Shown piece after piece: positions 5,408 through 6,707 of a stretch of DNA of 6,707 nt. Source of the DNA: an uncultured Lysobacter sp. (GTDB lineage Bacteria > Pseudomonadota > Gammaproteobacteria > Xanthomonadales > Xanthomonadaceae). Below the pieces are notes generated by a model that was not told the DNA's origin, made no database searches, and was given only the letters and a program-made list of their open reading frames with translations. The translations under genes and the position numbers were made by a program. Every line of letters starts with the position of its first letter. The stretch's first letter is position 1. The stretch covers positions 1 through 6,707 of the forward strand of contig CADCUA010000461.1 of assembly GCA_902805755.1 (NCBI GenBank), read 5' to 3'.

Positions 5408-6707
5408 TCAGGCGGCGCGGTAGTGGTCCTGCATGGGATAGCGCCGCGCATACATCGCGAACACGGCTGCGGCCAGGAACGCGAAGCCCGCGAAGAAGAA
5501 CATCAGGAACGCGGTCTCGCTGATGCCGGTGCGTGCGATCTGGTCGATCACGGCGGGGTTGCGCACGCTCGCGTTCGTCATCAGCACCCACAGGTTGCCG
5601 AACGTCACCGACAGCAGCCAGAAGCTCATGATCGTGCCCTTCATGGACTGCGGCGCCTGGCTGTAGGCGAATTCCAGCCCCGTGGCCGAGACCAGCACTT
5701 CGCCGAACGTCAGCAGGACATAAGGCGCGACCTGCCATGCGATCGACACCGGGTCGCCGCCGTCGATCGCGAGCTGGATCGCGCCTGCCACCACCCACGC
5801 CAGGCCCGAGAACGCGATGCCCCAGCCCATGCGGCGAAGCGCGGTGACCTGGAAGCCCATGCGCCGCAACGCCGGGTAAAGCACGATGTTGTTGAACGGG
5901 ATCAGCAGCATCACCAGCAGCGGGTTCAGCGCCTGCATCTGCGCGGGCTCCTTCACCAGCCAGCTCGGCCACCACCACTGGTCATGCGGCATGACCATCT
6001 CGTTGCCCTGCAGGATCCAGGTCGAGGCCTTCTGGTCGAACAGCGACCAGAACGGCGTCACCAGCGCGAACACGATCAAAACGCGCAGTACCGCACGCAC
6101 GCCGTTGACGGCCTCGTCCGGGTGCAGGCCGCGCGCACGCTCCAGCTGCATCGAGGTGCCGAGCCCGCCGAAGCCGATCACAAGGCCCAGCGCGATCAGC
6201 ACGCCGATCACGAAGCCCAGCTTCGGAATGAAAGCCAGCGCCACGAGCGCGAGCGCCGCACCGATGCCGGCGACGATCAGCCCGGGCCGCCCCTGCCCCG
6301 CCACTTCGCGCGTCAGCGCGGTGCGCGCCACGTTCATCAGCGAATGCGGGTTCGGCGGCGACGGCGGCATGTGGATGTACTTCTTGCGACCCATCCAGAA
6401 GATCACGGTCGCCAGCAGCATCAGCACGCTGCCGAGCAGGGTGTAGAGGAAGAATTTATAGGCGGCGTAGACCCGCCTCGCGCCGCCCCAGACCCCGATG
6501 ATGAGGAACATCGGGATCAGCACGCCCTCGAAGAACACGTAGAAGACGAGCATGTCGAGGGCGGCGAACATGCCCACCATCATCGTTTCCAGCACGAGGA
6601 AGGCGACCATGTACTCCCGGACGCGGGCGGTGATCGCCTCCCAGGACGCGAGGATGCAGATGGGCGTAAGCGCGGTGGAGAGCAGGACGAACAGCACCGA
6701 GATGCCG
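5408..6707 (-). CDS. Chimeric partial frame: NuoM segment joined in frame to the C-terminal part of a POT peptide transporter
   Basis: The frame is open to the right edge, so its start is not seen (432 whole codons visible, numbered from the edge). Residues 1-~96 are an internal part of NuoM, subunit M of NADH:quinone oxidoreductase: [20 protein letters not shown], then [13 protein letters not shown], then [21 protein letters not shown] with E60 matching the key TM5 glutamate (E144 in E. coli NuoM), then [16 protein letters not shown]. About four membrane segments fit NuoM TM3-6. From ~100 on it is a POT/PTR proton-coupled oligopeptide transporter: [13 protein letters not shown] at the end of TM6, two linker helices as in bacterial POTs, then TM7-12, with [12 protein letters not shown] (219-230), [10 protein letters not shown] and [18 protein letters not shown] (335-352). 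The POT part lacks TM1-5 with its ExxERF motif; the NuoM part lacks the later pump lysines. Neither function should survive. Misassembly is the likeliest cause. The stop is 15 nt before the rhomboid gene. Confidence 0.85.
   Translation of the reverse strand, partial: GISVLFVLLSTALTPICILASWEAITARVREYMVAFLVLETMMVGMFAALDMLVFYVFFEGVLIPMFLIIGVWGGARRVYAAYKFFLYTLLGSVLMLLATVIFWMGRKKYIHMPPSPPNPHSLMNVARTALTREVAGQGRPGLIVAGIGAALALVALAFIPKLGFVIGVLIALGLVIGFGGLGTSMQLERARGLHPDEAVNGVRAVLRVLIVFALVTPFWSLFDQKASTWILQGNEMVMPHDQWWWPSWLVKEPAQMQALNPLLVMLLIPFNNIVLYPALRRMGFQVTALRRMGWGIAFSGLAWVVAGAIQLAIDGGDPVSIAWQVAPYVLLTFGEVLVSATGLEFAYSQAPQSMKGTIMSFWLLSVTFGNLWVLMTNASVRNPAVIDQIARTGISETAFLMFFFAGFAFLAAAVFAMYARRYPMQDHYRAA
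6407..6430 (-). other. Junction between nuoM-like and POT-transporter-like sequence
   Basis: The minus-strand codons here read roughly GSVLMLLAT. NuoM proteins commonly have [10 protein letters not shown] at this point, and POT transporters commonly have a similar VLMLLAT string just before FWMGRKKY. The two genes thus share a short stretch of coding sequence in the same frame, which would let an assembler, a PCR or amplification chimera, or recombination switch between them without breaking the frame. Sequence to the right belongs with nuoM; sequence to the left belongs with the transporter. Confidence 0.7.

Noticed and set aside
5079..5978. Second minus-strand frame overlapping the rhomboid and transporter genes
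   Set aside because: It is out of frame with both, is full of Arg/Ala/Gly, and has no membrane segments or motifs, while the overlapped frames match known families.

Overview
The window is a high-GC stretch carrying seven protein-coding genes, all on the minus strand, so transcription runs from the right edge to the left. GC content, codon use and protein flavour suggest a gammaproteobacterium, most likely of the Xanthomonadaceae/Lysobacteraceae (Lysobacter or Luteimonas-like). That placement is inferred from remembered protein resemblance, not from a search. No rRNA, tRNA, CRISPR array, insertion sequence or integrase is visible.

Layout in transcription order (right to left). (1) An open frame enters from the right edge and ends at 5408. 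Its first ~100 codons are an internal piece of NuoM (proton-pumping subunit M of complex I). It then switches in frame, around 6407-6430, to the C-terminal part of a POT/PTR-family proton-coupled peptide transporter. This chimera is the most unusual thing here and is either a misassembly or a real rearrangement. (2) 15 nt later, a six-segment rhomboid protease (5392-4787). (3) A 186-nt gap holding several short inverted repeats. (4) An Ala/Lys/Arg/Ser/Thr-rich, histone H1-like low-complexity protein with an ordinary-looking 36-residue C-terminus (4600-3650). (5) A small YidJ/NATD1-type GNAT acetyltransferase (3571-3302). (6) RluF, a 23S rRNA pseudouridine synthase (3244-2522). (7) A lipoprotein with an RsiV-like DUF3298 C-terminus (2447-1605). 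(8) UdgX, a uracil-DNA glycosylase of the kind that cross-links covalently to abasic DNA (1595-930), whose Shine-Dalgarno overlaps the lipoprotein stop codon. (9) A DUF1264 (oil-body-associated-protein-like) lipoprotein (850-38). Entry 1 is the chimera, entry 3 is not a gene, so the gene count is eight reading frames if the chimera is counted.

Genes from the acetyltransferase to the DUF1264 lipoprotein are separated by 9-79 nt with no convincing terminator between them, so they could be one transcript. Their functions (rRNA modification, envelope lipoproteins, DNA uracil repair) do not form a recognised pathway. I see no evidence for a new defence or mobile system. The points worth following are the NuoM-POT junction, the UdgX with a variant cross-linking loop, the H1-like protein with a conserved-looking tail, and the inverted repeat upstream of it.
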